A model generated the notes under the pieces. It was given only the letters and a program-made list of their open reading frames with translations. It made no database searches and was not told the origin of the DNA. From Brachyhypopomus gauderio (lineage: Eukaryota > Chordata > Actinopteri > Gymnotiformes > Hypopomidae), in the NCBI RefSeq assembly GCF_052324685.1, contig NC_135211.1, forward strand, positions 7,562,193 through 7,626,192: DNA of 64,000 nucleotides, read 5' to 3'. Position numbers and translations under genes: made by a program. Below are positions 1-11,094 of the stretch, in pieces. Each line of letters starts with the position of its first letter. The stretch's first letter is position 1.

Positions 1-271
1 ACTGCAAAAAATGACTTGTGAAACGTGCTCACGCCCTCACAGGGTCGCGCGCAGCGTGTGGAGTCGAGCGCTACGGTCAGACGCAAAAGTAGAACTGAGC
101 CAAGAAGAAAGCAAAAATATATATTTTTACTAGGAAAAATAAAAATAGTAATGCACAGTTACTTGGATAAGTAACTTTAATCTGATTACTGGACTGGAAA
201 TAGTAGCGCGTTATATTACTCATTACCGAAAAAAGTGGTAAGATTAGAGTAACGCGTTACTGACATCACTG
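1..271. mobile_element. hAT-like transposon end (partial)
   Basis: The segment ends at 248-271 in AGTAACGCGTTACTGACATC followed by ACTG. Its reverse complement starts CAGTGATGTCAGTAACG, a terminal sequence style common in teleost hAT elements. No coding sequence is visible. The other end would lie outside the window, so neither the element length nor a target-site duplication can be checked. The family assignment is from memory of similar ends. Confidence 0.4.
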
Positions 272-289
272 CTCCCAGGTACTAGCAGA

Positions 290-602
290 CCACTTTTGGT
301 CGAGCTTCATCCGCTCATACTTACCTGGTCTTCAGTCACGCCAGAAGTGACGTTCTACACTAGCGGATCTAACAGAGGACTCTGTAGTTATGATTGTCGA
401 CCCCCAGCTCCCCAGAGCTCTGTGGCCAATTGGACGGGTCATCAAGGTCCACCCTAGTCCGGACGGACGCATTAGATCGGCTGATGTGCAGGTAAAGGAT
501 AGAGTATACACACGACCTGTCGCCAGGCTGGTCCTCCTTCCAGCTCTCCCGTCTGATGAAGGTGAGAAGAGTGCCGCAGCTCCAACCAGTGTGCAGCCAT
601 AG
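290..602 (+). pseudogene. BEL/Pao retrotransposon integrase C-terminal fragment
   Basis: The reading frame that is open from 390 to 602 encodes a basic domain with PQLPRALWPIGRV, SPDGRIRSADV and YTRPVARLVLLP. This is typical of the C-terminal domain (DUF5641 type) at the end of BEL/Pao pol polyproteins. The same frame can be followed upstream to about 308, but a TGA stop interrupts it near 345. The fragment is therefore a broken copy with the rest of gag-pol missing upstream. A purine-rich tract (TTTGGGGGCGGC, 638-649) follows and leads into the probable LTR, as expected for the 3' end of such an element. The fragment is too short to say which BEL/Pao clade it belongs to. Confidence 0.75.
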
Positions 603-647
603 AGCCCTTTTGTTGTGAGCAAATGTATTCTATACATTTGGGGGCGG

Positions 648-1355
648 CTGTACAAAAGGCCCTACAGGGGCATAAGAGTTCTAGCTGACTGGACGTGACA
701 TCATCACATGCGCCGCTCTGGCAGTGGACGGCTCTGTTCGAAATAGCCTACTACATACTGGATACTGCATACTGGACTCAGTATATACTGGATACTGCAT
801 ACTGGTCCTTGTAGCAGTATGCAGTACAGTGTCCAGTATGCGACAAAAGCAAAGCATACTACGGTGTCACGTGAATGTAGCGTTGCATGATGGGATGCAG
901 TACACCACGAAGATAGCTCTGTTCACATACTGGAATATTTTGCAGAAGTAGTAGGTCATCCGGGAATGTTTTGCGTACTGGAAAATTTCATTTTGGTCAC
1001 ATACTGCATACGGCATACTGATTTGGGGCTCGATCACTATGCCAGTAGTATGTAGTAGGCTATTTCGAACAGAGCCGACAAGTTCGTTTCAGTGTTGATA
1101 TTTGTGGGGAGCACATCGTCGTGCGATGTTCATCGAGGGGAATTTAACTGTATATAGTGCATCGTTCGTGTGTACATGACTTACAATTTGCACTATACAC
1201 AGCCATCCTGGAATACACACCTCACATTCATATCCCTGCCTTGAACTGGAGAATAAAGAGTTGAATGCATCCTGGCCTCAAGTGGTGTTCTGGCGAACAC
1301 ACCGGGGTTGAATACAGCGAAAGAGGGTAGACCAGTGACCATCTCTAACTCTCAA
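648..1355 (+). mobile_element. Probable 3' LTR of the BEL/Pao element
   Basis: The segment starts TGTACAAAAGG right after the purine-rich tract that ends the internal region. It contains an AATAAA signal near 1252. The right edge is uncertain because no second LTR is present for comparison. A separate inverted-repeat element (730-1076) is inserted inside it. Confidence 0.5.
730..1076. mobile_element. Small inverted-repeat element (MITE) nested in the LTR
   Basis: The left end GGCTCTGTTCGAAATAGCCT (continuing ACTACATACT) is matched by its reverse complement at the right end, AGTATGTAGTAGGCTATTTC (continuing GAACAGAGCC). The terminal inverted repeats are thus about 30 bp and nearly perfect. 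The trinucleotide GAC flanks both sides (727-729 and 1077-1079), which suggests a 3-bp target duplication. The interior is AT-rich and repeats TACTGGATACTGCATACTGG. It encodes no transposase, so it is non-autonomous. Confidence 0.75.
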
Positions 1356-1380
1356 ATTTAGTATTCACTACACTCACTGT

Positions 1381-2239
1381 CCAAATAGATATGATGTTAT
1401 GCATGGTGACTTGCAGGGGATCACACAACTAAACCCTCTGCATGATTTTCTTACCTTCATTTCAGTTGCAGATGTTTACCTTATTTGTAGAGGCCAAACC
1501 TGTAATTGGATTGGAGCCAAAGAGTAATGTTGGTGCCGTAGTGCTGCCACCATGTGGTCATTATAATTTCCAGAAAAATAAAAACTTCCTCACATTTTGG
1601 CAGTCACAGTGCTGAAATGTGCTGTTGGCATCAAGTGACCTTTTTAAATCTGGAATTGCCTGCTGGCCTTCTGAATTTACTGTGACCTGATTCTGTATAC
1701 TGCAGTTTTACTCTTTTTTTTCCTTCCAAAGGAAGGAATCTCATCACAGGATAATGTCTGAATCCAAAGCTGTTTGTACGTGTTCAGTCAAGTACCTTGA
1801 GTGTTCTATGCTGTATCTGAGCAGTAACCAACCTACAGAAGAGGGGGTCGGAGGAAAAATGTGTTCTGCAAGTGGTACGTTAAAAACATGCTCTGCAATT
1901 GATCTGTCTTAATCCACTTTGCAGAAACCTGTCTTAACTTCACACACTGTGTAAACTGCGTGCATTCATCCCACTGACCGAGTGCTCCAACTGCACCTAG
2001 ACTCCTATGAAATGTTTTGCTCCATGGAGTAAAATGATCAACAGGACTTGTAAGTTGCCTGCTGCCCACACCATGATATACTAAATCACAGAAATCCAAT
2101 ACATATTAACTAATACAATTATGTTGGTGTTGTAGCCAAGGTTTGTGTGTCAGCCATCATATTGGACAAAAACACCCTCAGAATTTTGAGAGAAGCAATG
2201 CTATGTTTGAGGAGGTTTTGTACAATTTGAGATATTTAT
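1381..2239. other. Intergenic, no gene seen
   Basis: This is AT-moderate single-copy-looking sequence. The short ORFs on either strand match nothing I recognise. No promoter, RNA gene or repeat boundary is evident. Confidence 0.5.
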
Positions 2240-3626
2240 GGCACATTTCCACTAGGGCCTGCTTGGCGCGGTACGGATCGATTCGCAACGGAACGGTCGT
2301 GTTGTGTTTCCATTACAATGGTGGACCACCACAATGTGGGTGGAGTCGCTGTTGGCGCGCGGGTTGTAGTGTCGTCACATCATTTGTATGCGACCACAAC
2401 ACCGGTCGATGCCCCTTAACACATACCATTATTGTATCTTATTTAACTTTATCTTCATTATTGTATGTGGTTGCTCTAATTATTGATAATAATTTGGTAT
2501 TACTCAAACAGGCTGAACACACCCTGCATAAAAAGCATCAGTCATACAATCAAATGAAATCAAACTTTATTATGAAATATAGATATTTAAAGTACAAAAT
2601 ATGTAAATTATATAGTTATAGTAAAAAAAAGTGCAAAAAGCGAATTACCTAAAAATAACGTATAGCTTTATATGAAATAAATATTTATAGTACTACAAGC
2701 AACATTTTGTGTGCTTTTACTGGCGTCTGTCTCGCATGGTGTTCACAAGTTCGCCAAGCACCCCGAGGAAAGCCCGGTTGAAGGAAACATTTTCCGCCAA
2801 CTCCGCTCACCTCGTCAGTGGAAGGGGAATCTTGAACGTAAAAAATAACAAATATTAAACACAAGCATTCCCGTGAAAGCAACAACAATATAGCGTAACT
2901 GCACAAAATGTGTAGCACGTCATCGCTGCTCATGCTTTGTTTATGGCTACAGCTAACTAGCAACTAGCAAGGCTAAGAGCTAGCTATTGTACAGTAGTGA
3001 CTGTGGTGGTAACATTAACTACAAACACTCTCTTCCGTTACTGGCTGGCCGGTGACCGTATATGGCATCCATTTGCTGGAACCATTTCCAGTCTTTGCGG
3101 TTTGCTCCGCTGCGTCCGTTATGGTCCTTCACAGCCCGGTAATTGCTTTTAAGCTTTTTTAGCTTGGACCGACCGGCACTGCTGAACGGACCGCTGGTAG
3201 CCATGAGTGGCCATTAGCGCGGAAACCTAGCTAAAAACCTTTACATTTCTAGTGGCCCCGTCCAGTTCGCCCTGGATTTTTTGATCGCTGATTATTAACA
3301 GAAAGGTTTGTACCTCGGCGTTTGACCAGGGAACAGACTTCTCTCCTTGGGTTTTAAAAATGGCTGAGGAGTCCATAGCGGAGGAGTCGGAAGAGTCGCT
3401 CTCCTGTTACGCAACCTGTGACGACACTCCCTGGCCAATCAGTGTCATGCTGTTCTTCCACATCACAAAACTGTACCGCTTTGGAACAGTTAGAACCTCA
3501 AGCGAGTAGGTACGAAAATAGTACCTGAAGGTACCGGCAAACTGGGACCTGGTACTAATGGAAACACTCACAAACCGTCGCGAATCGAACCGTACCGCGC
3601 CAAGCAGGCCCTAGTGGAAATGCGCC
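2240..3626. mobile_element. DNA transposon with about 50-bp terminal inverted repeats
   Basis: The left terminus GGCACATTTCCACTAGGGCC (running on through GGCGCGGTACGG) is the reverse complement of the right terminus, which ends CCGTACCGCGCC...CTAGTGGAAATGCGCC. Only a few mismatches occur over about 47 bp. The dinucleotide AT flanks both ends (2238-2239 and 3627-3628). A Myb/SANT-like ORF lies inside on the minus strand. The superfamily is not certain: inverted repeats plus a Myb-like ORF fit the Harbinger/ISL2EU style of element, and I see no intact transposase. Confidence 0.75.
3022..3204 (-). CDS. Transposon-encoded Myb/SANT-like DNA-binding protein fragment
   Basis: The ORF starts ATG at 3204 and ends just before the stop at 3019-3021, giving 61 residues. 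It contains KLKKLKSNYRAVKDHNGRSG followed by a W-K-W-F-QQMDAIYGHRPAS stretch. This pattern (basic helix, NGRSG turn, aromatic run, 'D-IYG-RP' end) is typical of the Myb/SANT-like domains encoded by fish DNA transposons and by the host genes derived from them. Only the front of the domain protein is present, and the acidic tail normally seen after it is missing or in another exon. It probably served transposon end binding and is unlikely to be a host gene. Confidence 0.55.
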
Positions 3627-3628
3627 AT

Positions 3629-4140
3629 TACATTGTTGGGTGTAAGATCTCAAATGATGGTTAATTATTTAGCATGACCATAAAGGATGTTCCTGACATC
3701 TGTCCTATTTCACATTGCATTGATAGCGGCATTCATGTTGTGTACGGTTATTTCTGTGAGTGATCCCATGCCGATGCATCTATAAAATTATGAAGAATTT
3801 GATCAGCTAACTACTTTGAATGGGTCTGACTGAACACAATCTTTGGGTTGACTGGAGCACTGGAAAATGAAAATGAGGGCAAAGGAAACAGCCTGAGGTT
3901 GGAGCAGGAGATGATTAGTAATGTCTGATCGGCCTGCAGAGAACAGTAAGGTCCTCCCAAGGCATACATGTATCTCACTCAGGTTCAAGTGGAGTGGGTG
4001 GTGGGTGTTGCACAGATTCAACCATCTCATCAACTGTGTCTGCAGGTAAGCTACTGGTCTCTAACGCATTTTCCTTATGAACAAATATAAACATTTTATG
4101 AAGATAACATTTTATAACAATAGAGTTCAATCTCAATAGA
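3629..4140. other. Intergenic, no gene seen
   Basis: This stretch lies between the inverted-repeat transposon and the 5'-truncated LINE. The small minus-strand ORF at 3803-4033 has no recognisable domain and is probably chance. Confidence 0.4.
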
Positions 4141-6498
4141 GATCTGAAGGAGCCAAGTATGAAGCAGGTTGAGGAGGTTGTCAGGGCAGCCCGCTCGGCT
4201 TCTGCACCAGGGCCAAGTGGAATTCTTTATCTCGTCTACGAGCACTGCCCAGGGCTTTTACGGCACCTGTGGAGGGTTCTGAAGGTGATTTGGAGAAGCG
4301 GGAGAGTGGCCGACCAGTGGAGGTGTGCTGAGGGAGTTTGGATCTCGAAAGAGGAAAACTCAAGAGACATCAGTCAGTTTCGCTCCATCTCACTACTGAG
4401 TGTAGAAGGGAAGGTTTTCTTTAGCGTGGTCTCATGAAGACTGACTAAGTTTCTCCTCAAGAACAGCTACATCGATCCATCAGTACAGAAAGGAGGAATC
4501 TTTGGTGCACCCGGCTGCCTGGAACACACAGGAGTTGTCACGCAACTGATCAGAGAGGCTCATGAGAACAGAGGCGACCTAGTTTTGTGGCTGGACATGA
4601 CCAACGCCTATGGGTCCATACCACACAAGCTGGTTGAACTTGCTCTTCACATTCACCATGTTCCCAGTAAAATCAAGGACCTCATCATGGACTATTACAA
4701 TGACTTCAGTATGAGGGTCACATCTGGGTCTGGAACATCGGACTAGCATCGCATAGGGAAAGGGATAATTACAGGCTGCACTATCTCTGTTGTCCTCTTT
4801 TCCCTAGCCATGAACATGGTGGTCAAGTCAGCCGAGGAGGAGTGCAGAGGGCCGCTGTCTAAGACAGGTGTGTGACAACCCCCTATCAGAGCCTATATGG
4901 ATGACCTTACTGTAACAACGTCAGTCCCAGGGAGCAGGTGGATCTTGCAAGACCTTGAGAAACTCAACATCTGGGCAAGGATGAGTTTCAAGCCCGCCAA
5001 ATCGAGGTCCATGGTGCTGAAAAATGTGATCGACAAGTTCCAGTTCTCCATTTCAGGAACTGTCATCCCAACCATCACAGAACAACCTGTCAAGAGTTTA
5101 GGGAAGCTCTTCGACTCCAGCCTGAAGGTCTCAGCAGCCATTCAGAAGGCAAGCTTCGAACTTGGCACCTGGCTCACCAAGGTAGACAAATCTGGCCTGC
5201 CTGGTAGGTTTAAAGCCTGGATCTACCAGCATTCAATCTTGCCTCGCATCCTGTGGCCCCTGCTGATTTATGCAGTCCCGATGACAGCAGTAGAGTACCT
5301 AGAAAAGAGGATTAGTGGCTTTCTTCGTAGATGGCTGGGCCTCCCTCGCAGCCTTACCAGTGCTGCCCTCTACGGAACAAGTAACATTCTGCAGCTCCCC
5401 CTTAGTGGAGTCAAAGAAGAGTTCATGGTGGCACGCACCAGGGAAGCCCTACAGTACAGGGATTCGAAAGACGGCATGGTGTCAGCAGCTGGCATTGAGG
5501 TGAGGACAGGAAGGAAGTGGAGGGCGAAAGAAGCAGTGGAGCTGGCAGAGTCACGCCTTAGACAGAAGGCATTGGTAGGCACTGTGGCAACAGGTAGAGC
5601 AGGTGTGGGTTACTTTCCAAAGCCCATCATCAGCCAGACCCATGGAAAGGAAGGACACCATCTGATCCAGGAGGAAGTTGGAGCGGGTGTGGAAGTGGAG
5701 CGAGTGAGTAGGGCAGTGGGTCTACGACAACAAGGAGCATGGATGAGGTGGGAGAGTGCACTACAGCACAGGATCACATGGACCAACATCTTGCAACCAG
5801 ATTTCCAGCGGATTCGCTTCCTGGTACAAGCCGTCTACGATGCCCTACCAAGCCCAGCAAATCTCCATGTGTGGGGAAAAAGTGAGACACCCTCCTGCCC
5901 TCTGTGCTTGGGTAGAGGCTCTTTAAAACATCTCCTCAGCAGATGCCCGAAGGCTCTGGCAGATGGTCGCTACCACTGGCACCATGACCAAGTACTCAAG
6001 ACAGTCGCTGGGAGTGTGGCCTCAGCCATTAGCTCCAAAAAACAACATGATCTCAAGATGGCAATCTCCTTTGTCAAAGCTGGAGAACAACCCAAAACAC
6101 AACAACAGAAGACAACTGGCCTACTCCACACAGCACCTGACTGGTCGAACCTGGAGAAGCAGCTGAGGTTCCCTCAGCACATCGCAACAACAACCCTCCG
6201 CCCAGATATGATCATGACCTCTCAGTATACAGAACAGCTGATCATACTGGAGTTAACAGTGCCCTGGGAAGAACACATTGAGGAGGCCAACGAGAGGAAG
6301 AGGGCTAAGTACCAGGAACTGGTAGAGGAATGCAGGGAGGGAGGCTGGAGGACCTTCTACGAGCCCATAGAGGTAGGCTGCAGGGGATTTGCCGGCAGGT
6401 CTCTGTGCAAGGTCTTGAGTCGCTTGGGCATCATAGAAGCAGCAAAGAAGAGGGCCATCAAATCCACAAGTGAAGCCGCTGAGAAGGCCACCCGGTGA
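4141..6498 (+). pseudogene. LINE reverse transcriptase with R2-type restriction-like endonuclease (5'-truncated, stops)
   Basis: One continuous frame runs from about 4141 to 6498 and is broken only by in-frame stops at 4435-4437, 4744-4746 and 4873-4875. The last 533 codons (4897-6495) are uninterrupted. In order it carries an RT start (SAPGPSGI), an RT palm segment (LVLWLDMTNAYGSIPH), and a YMDDLTV catalytic box at about 4894-4914. A thumb region and a C-x2-C-x8-H-x4-C knuckle (CPLCLGRGSLKHLLSRC) follow. A PD-(D/E)XK-like nuclease (RPDMIMTSQ...LELTVPWEE) and a GCRGFAGRSL motif close the frame. RT followed by CCHC knuckle and restriction-like endonuclease is the layout of early-branching LINEs (R2/NeSL/Hero and relatives); I cannot name the clade. 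The final TGA (6496-6498) may itself replace a tryptophan codon, since similar residues continue for about 10 codons. It lacks the 5' part and is surely inactive. Confidence 0.85.
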
Positions 6499-8371
6499 CT
6501 TTGGATGAAAAGGGCAGATCTGTGGGCTGTTACTGGGATGCAAGTCGGATGATCACCCCCGGCTGGGTCACCTGGGTGAGGGTGTATGATGTGAGACCCG
6601 AAACACCCTATGACCCCAGGATACATCACTGAGGATGCATCCCAGGGCATCCATGAGGTGTTTCTTAAATATGTTATGTTGCATGCTATAATGAACATTT
6701 AGCCTTTCAGTATGAGTGTTTTTTTCCATTATTACTCTCGTTAATACCATTTTCACACAGAAGAACATTCTTTTAGTCAGAGTAAACAGTTAGACGATGG
6801 TTGTTTGGGTTGGGGTTGCAAGAAACCTAAATCCTCTGCTGTATGAAGTTGAATACATAGTGCACAAAAAAGGCCAAAAGTTAAAGGATGGTGTCACATA
6901 GACACATATGGTATAAAACGTCACACTCCTGCATGCCTGGATATTAAAACTATAATTTTCTAAGAAAGCTACAAGTACACTTAATATTTTACTGCTGTAT
7001 GGAGCATAGTTTAAAAAGATATTAATAATGCAAACCATCAAATTCACAATAATCATAATTTTTGACAGTGCTAGACAAAGCCAGACCACTTTTTAGTTTA
7101 AATGCTGTTTAGATTTCTAAATGTAATTTTCAATTCTAAATGTTATCTCGATGTTATCTTGACCATTGTGCTGTCTGGTCTCTGTCTTCATTTGCTGTTT
7201 TCTGTTCCTCGTGGAAATTCCTCGTGTAGATCTACCCAATGGTTGCCTGATTTTGGAATGTTGTAACAACCACAATTAATGGATTTCCCCTAGACACCTG
7301 TTCTTAGATACTCATCCCTGTATTAATCTGCCATCTCAAATAGAAACAGAACTCTTACATAACTCTTATGAGTCCTGGGTAGGCTGGCTATCCTCAGCCT
7401 TCATTACAGACTATTTTATTCCAAACATCAGACACTGTTGTGTAGCATAAATATCAGCCAAATTTAGTATTATCATGGGTGGAATTTCATACCAGGCAAT
7501 GAAGCACAGAAAATACATAGATCCAACTATCTTCTCCAAATTACACCATGCAGTTACTATCTTAGCAAGATAGATGTAACTTCAGGGCTAGCTGAATCAC
7601 ATAAAAACATTGGTGTTTGCATGTGTGATATCTATACATGTATTTATGAATCTACGTCTAGGCTCACACATGTAAAATGTTCACTTATGTACACATGAAA
7701 ATAATACGTCAAGGCAGTTGTTGTTGGGATATTTTGGCTCTATTGGTGTAACATGCTAAAAACAGGTTCCATACACATGAAATACGTGCATTACAGTGCA
7801 GCTGTTAACCAGCAAGTGTAAACCCCTTTAGCATCACTAGATGGTGACAAAGATTTACACATAAAAATAATATTAACAAGTTTTGGCCGTTTGGGCGCTC
7901 CATACACCGTGATACGGCTGCAACATAGATGGCTCCACACACAGTAGTTTTAATGCTGGTTACTTAAACTCGTAGAATCAAATAGCTAGCTTCCCAGCTA
8001 GATTGAGCCAATTTGTCAAACCAGCAAACTTGAGTATTTGTGGATATTCGGTTATAGATTACGATTATGTCTGAAATTATTAAAGTATTTAATAAAGAAA
8101 TTTCGCCAAACCCTATGCACAACCAATACAGTTGGAATCTGCTAAACATATTCTTTGTTATTCTGTAACTCTAACTTAGGCTAATATTTACAAATTAATC
8201 AATACTGGTACCTCATAAAGTGCCTCAGCGCTTTACATTTTGTGCTAATTCAAAAGTAGTTATCCTTTCAGTTAATGTTAATGTTTTAACCTAAGTCTAT
8301 ACTAAAATGCTCCGTAACATTTTAACAGAACACTTTCGTCGGTCAGGAACAAGAACTTCGACGAAGCAAAT
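6499..8371. other. LINE 3' tail then unannotated intergenic DNA
   Basis: About 150 bp after the LINE frame probably belong to its 3' untranslated tail (to about 6660). The remainder is AT-rich sequence without recognisable genes, tandem repeats or transposon ends. Confidence 0.4.
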
Positions 8372-8449
8372 GAGTAACATATGAGAGAAAGAGAGAAGAA
8401 TGGAAGTAGTGAGTAACATATGAGAGAAAGAGAGAAGAATGGAAGTAGT
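8372..8449. repeat. Perfect 39-bp tandem duplication
   Basis: The unit beginning GAGTAACATATGAGAGAAAG occurs at 8372-8410 and again, without a mismatch, at 8411-8449. It lies about 650 bp upstream of the snai3 start codon. Confidence 0.95.
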
Positions 8450-8833
8450 GTGTCTCTTCCACCACTTCACACCAGCTATTCGGTGAGCGCTAAAGGGGAA
8501 CGTTTGTTTCTCTTAAGCGCGAGGAAAGTCTACACACACGTGCCCATCCAGCAGACCATAAGCCGGCCTCTTTAAAATTATTTTTTTGGTCACCTATCTC
8601 ATTTTAGATTATAGTATTTTTTAAAATATCTATTATTATTTTTTAAGGTTAAACGAGTCGAGAATTCAATATTCAGTATTCCAGGACAACGGCACTTTCT
8701 GTAATCTATGAACGGCGGAGTACTCAGAGCTCTGGGAGTACTGCGCGAGTGTAAGGAAAAACTGAATAGCCTGGGTGTAAATACCATAACACACCGCATG
8801 TGGCAAAGTTATGCTATTTTGATCACATGCATG

Positions 8834-8950
8834 CACCTGTTTTGTTGGGAGTATGCCGCTAGACACCAGGTTCCTCCCCCTTCCACTTGTCCTTTCATTC
8901 TAATTGGCTCTGCGGGATGTCTGTCAAATTTCCGACGACCCCTGCACCTG
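8834..8950. promoter_or_regulatory. Two CACCTG E-boxes upstream of snai3
   Basis: CACCTG occurs at 8834-8839 and 8945-8950, 150-270 bp before the snai3 ATG. CAGGTG/CACCTG is the known binding core of Snail-family zinc fingers, so the pair could support self-repression. The hexamers are directly visible; function is inferred. No clear TATA box was found. Confidence 0.35.
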
Positions 8951-9099
8951 ACTCTCTCTATGTAGTGCGAAGACAGCGTTCAAGCATCAGATATTTATTA
9001 AAACGGCCACACGTAAACGCTCGTCCTGCAGACGCTAGGAGTTGTGTGGTCGTGAAAGACGCCAGTTATTTGCGTAATTTAAAAAAGTGCGATTGTAAG

Positions 9100-11052
9100 A
9101 TGCCACGATCTTTCTTGGTGAAAAAACACCTCAGTCACAAGAAGCCAAACTATGGCAAGTTGGATTCAAAGAAACACGGTGAGTTTTTGCACCCTTGCCA
9201 CTGTTTTATATCAACCATCTATATCAAACTCGTGATCAAACAAATACATAAACCAAACTGTACTAGACTATTTATCTGTTTTTTTTATCGTAGTTTAGTT
9301 ATTGTCTCTGTGAACTCAAAAGTTTATTTTTCTTGAACTAACTAGTCTGTCTGGCACCTCTGTGGATTGTATTTTGAAACCTTGATTCAAAGTGTGATAA
9401 TAACTATGCGCTCCTCAATACGAATATCCTGCGCATTCAATTAAATAAACACGGCACGTTAAGAAGATCGTCCACGTGGGCTGGCAGCGATGATCTAATG
9501 TTGATATTGATTATACTCACTCTATAGTTTGCTGATGCTCTGTGCTGCAGACGACTCAATAATGGAGAGATTCAAGGCAATCCTTTGCAACCAATACGGT
9601 AAACGCGGCTGGGCTTTAGCAGGTGCAGGGTCCAACACAAAAGAATAACTTATTGTTGCTCCTCGCTTTGGGGGTTCTGAAGGGTCCTATTAAGCCCAGT
9701 GAAGGGGGCAGTAGGTGCCCTCCGAGGTTCCTTTTACCCCACGACCCGCCTGAAATCTGTGGTTTTGTTCCAACGCTTTCTCTTGAGCAAACGGGCCCCT
9801 TAACCTCTTCCGAGAAAAGGACGCGCTTACTATTCAGTGGTGTAAGGATGGAAAACGCGATGAAATTATCTGGAATTAAACGCCCAGGCAGCAAATATTG
9901 GGGAAATTCTCTGTCTGAGGCGTAATCTTTACTATAGTAGAAATGCGATTTAAATGTCTCCACTTCACTTCACAGGATTCCAGATTGGTTGAGTTTAGAG
10001 ATTTTAAAGAATTGTTTTTTCGGGAGTGATATTAATATATCGTAATAATTATCTTTATTTTATTGTTATTTTCACAAAAAAAAACCAAACCCAACTATTT
10101 AGTAGTTTGAAATATTTCATTATTTCTTTATATAAATTGATAACCTGATGAGACAAGCTGAAAAATTGAACTATAGTTTTACTAATGCATTATCTTAATT
10201 AATCTCTCCTTGTATGTATTGTGTAAATATTATTAAAATAAAAGTACTTTATCCTTTTAAGGATTGCAGTCACAGCCTTCTTATCAAAGTGAAACTACAT
10301 CATGACCTTTTGGGAACTGAATGAAAGTTTGAAATCTGACATTTATCCTTTCAGTGATTGTCAAGGGAATCTCAGAGATTGACAGAAGCCTTATTGGTGA
10401 TTCACTTTACAGATGACGATACACACATGACCCATATGCATTCGGCGTGCTCCAGACCTTGCCGCTTGCATCCCGAGGAGATCCCGCTGCCTGACCCGTG
10501 CCCCATGACTCCACCCGTACGCACCATCGTACACACAAGTCCCGCCGATCCAGTGATCCACCCCCAGTCTTCCTTGGACCCTAGCCCTCCATCCGAAGGC
10601 CCGGCACCGGGTCTCACCTATCCACTCCCAGCGAGTCACTGCCTCCTCAGAGAACCGCAGTCTGCCCTGACCCTGTTGGACCTGGCTGGGACACAGCCAC
10701 TGGAGAACAGTCACAGTGGAGGACGTGTGGAGGACGGAGGGGTGCCCGTGGTCACCGTGTCCCTGCTAGGGCTCGACCACTCCGGCGGGAGCAGCAGCCA
10801 GGAGCGCTTTGAGTGTTTTGACTGCCACAAAGCCTATTTCACCTTCTCAGGCCTGGCCAAACACAGACAGCTCCAGTGTGAGTGGCAGTGTCAGAAATAC
10901 TTCAGCTGCAAGTACTGTGAGAAGGAGTACGTCAGCCTGGGGGCTCTGAAAATGCACATCCGCACACACACGCTGCCCTGTGTGTGTAAGCTCTGTGGAA
11001 AGGCCTTCTCCCGACCCTGGCTTCTTCAGGGACACATACGTACACACACAGG

Positions 11053-11094
<42 letters not shown>

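Noticed and set aside
10355-10412. Alternative, earlier acceptor for snai3 exon 2 (TTTCAG at 10354)
   Set aside because: From the exon 1 phase it reaches a TGA within about 20 codons, whereas the acceptor at 10412 keeps the zinc-finger frame.
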